From positions 1 through 5,531 of the forward strand of contig PIVH01000524.1 of the NCBI GenBank assembly GCA_003354225.1: 5,531 bases of DNA, read 5' to 3'. Every line of letters starts with the position of its first letter. The stretch's first letter is position 1. A program made the position numbers and the translations under genes. The notes below the pieces were generated by a model that ran no database searches, was not told the DNA's origin, and was given only the letters and a program-made list of their open reading frames with translations. Source of the DNA: Globobulimina sp. (lineage: Eukaryota; Foraminifera; Rotaliida). This document shows positions 5,236 to 5,531 of the stretch, piece after piece.

Positions 5236-5531
5236 TTAATATTTATGATTGTTAGAAATTATTTGTACTTCTGTGGGTTTTAAATTTAATACATTCATTT
5301 TTCTTTTTTCTGGTTTTTGTTGTTCTGTTTATAAGTTTCAAGCTCTTACATTTGTTTTTTGTGTTTGGTAATTAATTATTATTTGAAATTGAGATTTTTG
5401 TTTCAGCAAATTTTTCTCAACTTATTTACTTAAATAGCTGTTGTTCACGGTTTTTTTCAACTGAAAAAGTCAGTCTGATGTTTTTTTGCAGACCAAGTAA
5501 ATGGGAATTTATTTTATTAACAAAGAAAAGG
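5236..5531. other. 3' flank of the ceramide synthase gene, no gene seen
   Basis: T-rich non-coding sequence. No exact plus-strand AATAAA follows the stop. Two tracts look like splice acceptors (TTTTTGTTTCAG to 5406 and TTTTTTTGCAG to 5491), but no convincing donor or downstream exon goes with them. TTTTTCA-AC-TGAAAAA near 5455-5470 can form a tight 7-bp hairpin. Confidence 0.5.
5508..5518 (-). terminator. possible poly(A) signals for a convergent gene beyond the window
   Basis: On the minus strand there are two AATAAA hexamers, at 5513-5518 and 5508-5513, sharing one base. They could end a minus-strand gene entering from the right. In AT-rich DNA such hexamers also arise by chance. Confidence 0.25.

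Noticed and set aside
5368-5491. A 3' UTR intron using GTAATT and TTTTTTTGCAG
   Set aside because: Donor is weak, no downstream coding benefit, and T-rich tracts ending in CAG are common in such flanks.
1-5531. tRNA, rRNA, CRISPR array, insertion sequence or bacterial operon signals
   Set aside because: None of the expected structures, repeats with spacers, transposase motifs or ribosome binding sites were seen; the gene style is eukaryotic.

Overview
The window looks like nuclear DNA of a microbial eukaryote. It has AT-rich spacers, closely packed genes on both strands, short GT-AG introns (61, 75 and 88 bases where reading frame or conserved protein spacing confirms them), secreted and membrane proteins with eukaryotic sorting signals, and the standard stop codons. 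I cannot fix the lineage. The ceramide-synthase tail motif resembles animal enzymes and the ectodomain resembles animal PCSK9, but neither is enough to assign it.

Layout. (1) 2-476, plus: a decayed coiled-coil or tail-fibre-like reading frame that survives only as pieces in three frames, ending in shuffled short repeats. (2) 708-1990, minus: a three-exon gene for a 377-residue type I membrane protein. Its ectodomain resembles the Cys/His-rich C-terminal domain of PCSK9, without any protease. (3) 2246-3709, minus: an ARM-like helical-repeat protein that ends in the first half of a MYND-type zinc finger. A possible terminal intron (2143-2257) would give a different, cysteine-rich end. (4) 3710-3792: an 83-base divergent spacer. 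(5) 3793-5235, plus: a ceramide synthase of the TLC/Lag1 family, with a 75-base intron hidden inside the ORF and a metazoan-like ED-x-RSD-x-EE tail. (6) 5236-5531: T-rich 3' flank.

The three intact genes do not form an evident pathway. A connection through membrane lipids (ceramide synthesis in the ER, a PCSK9-like ectodomain at the surface) would be speculation. The two main points are the protease-free, membrane-anchored PCSK9-type ectodomain, and the multiple-of-three, stop-free intron inside the Lag1 catalytic motif. A naive ORF caller would translate that intron as a 25-residue insertion.
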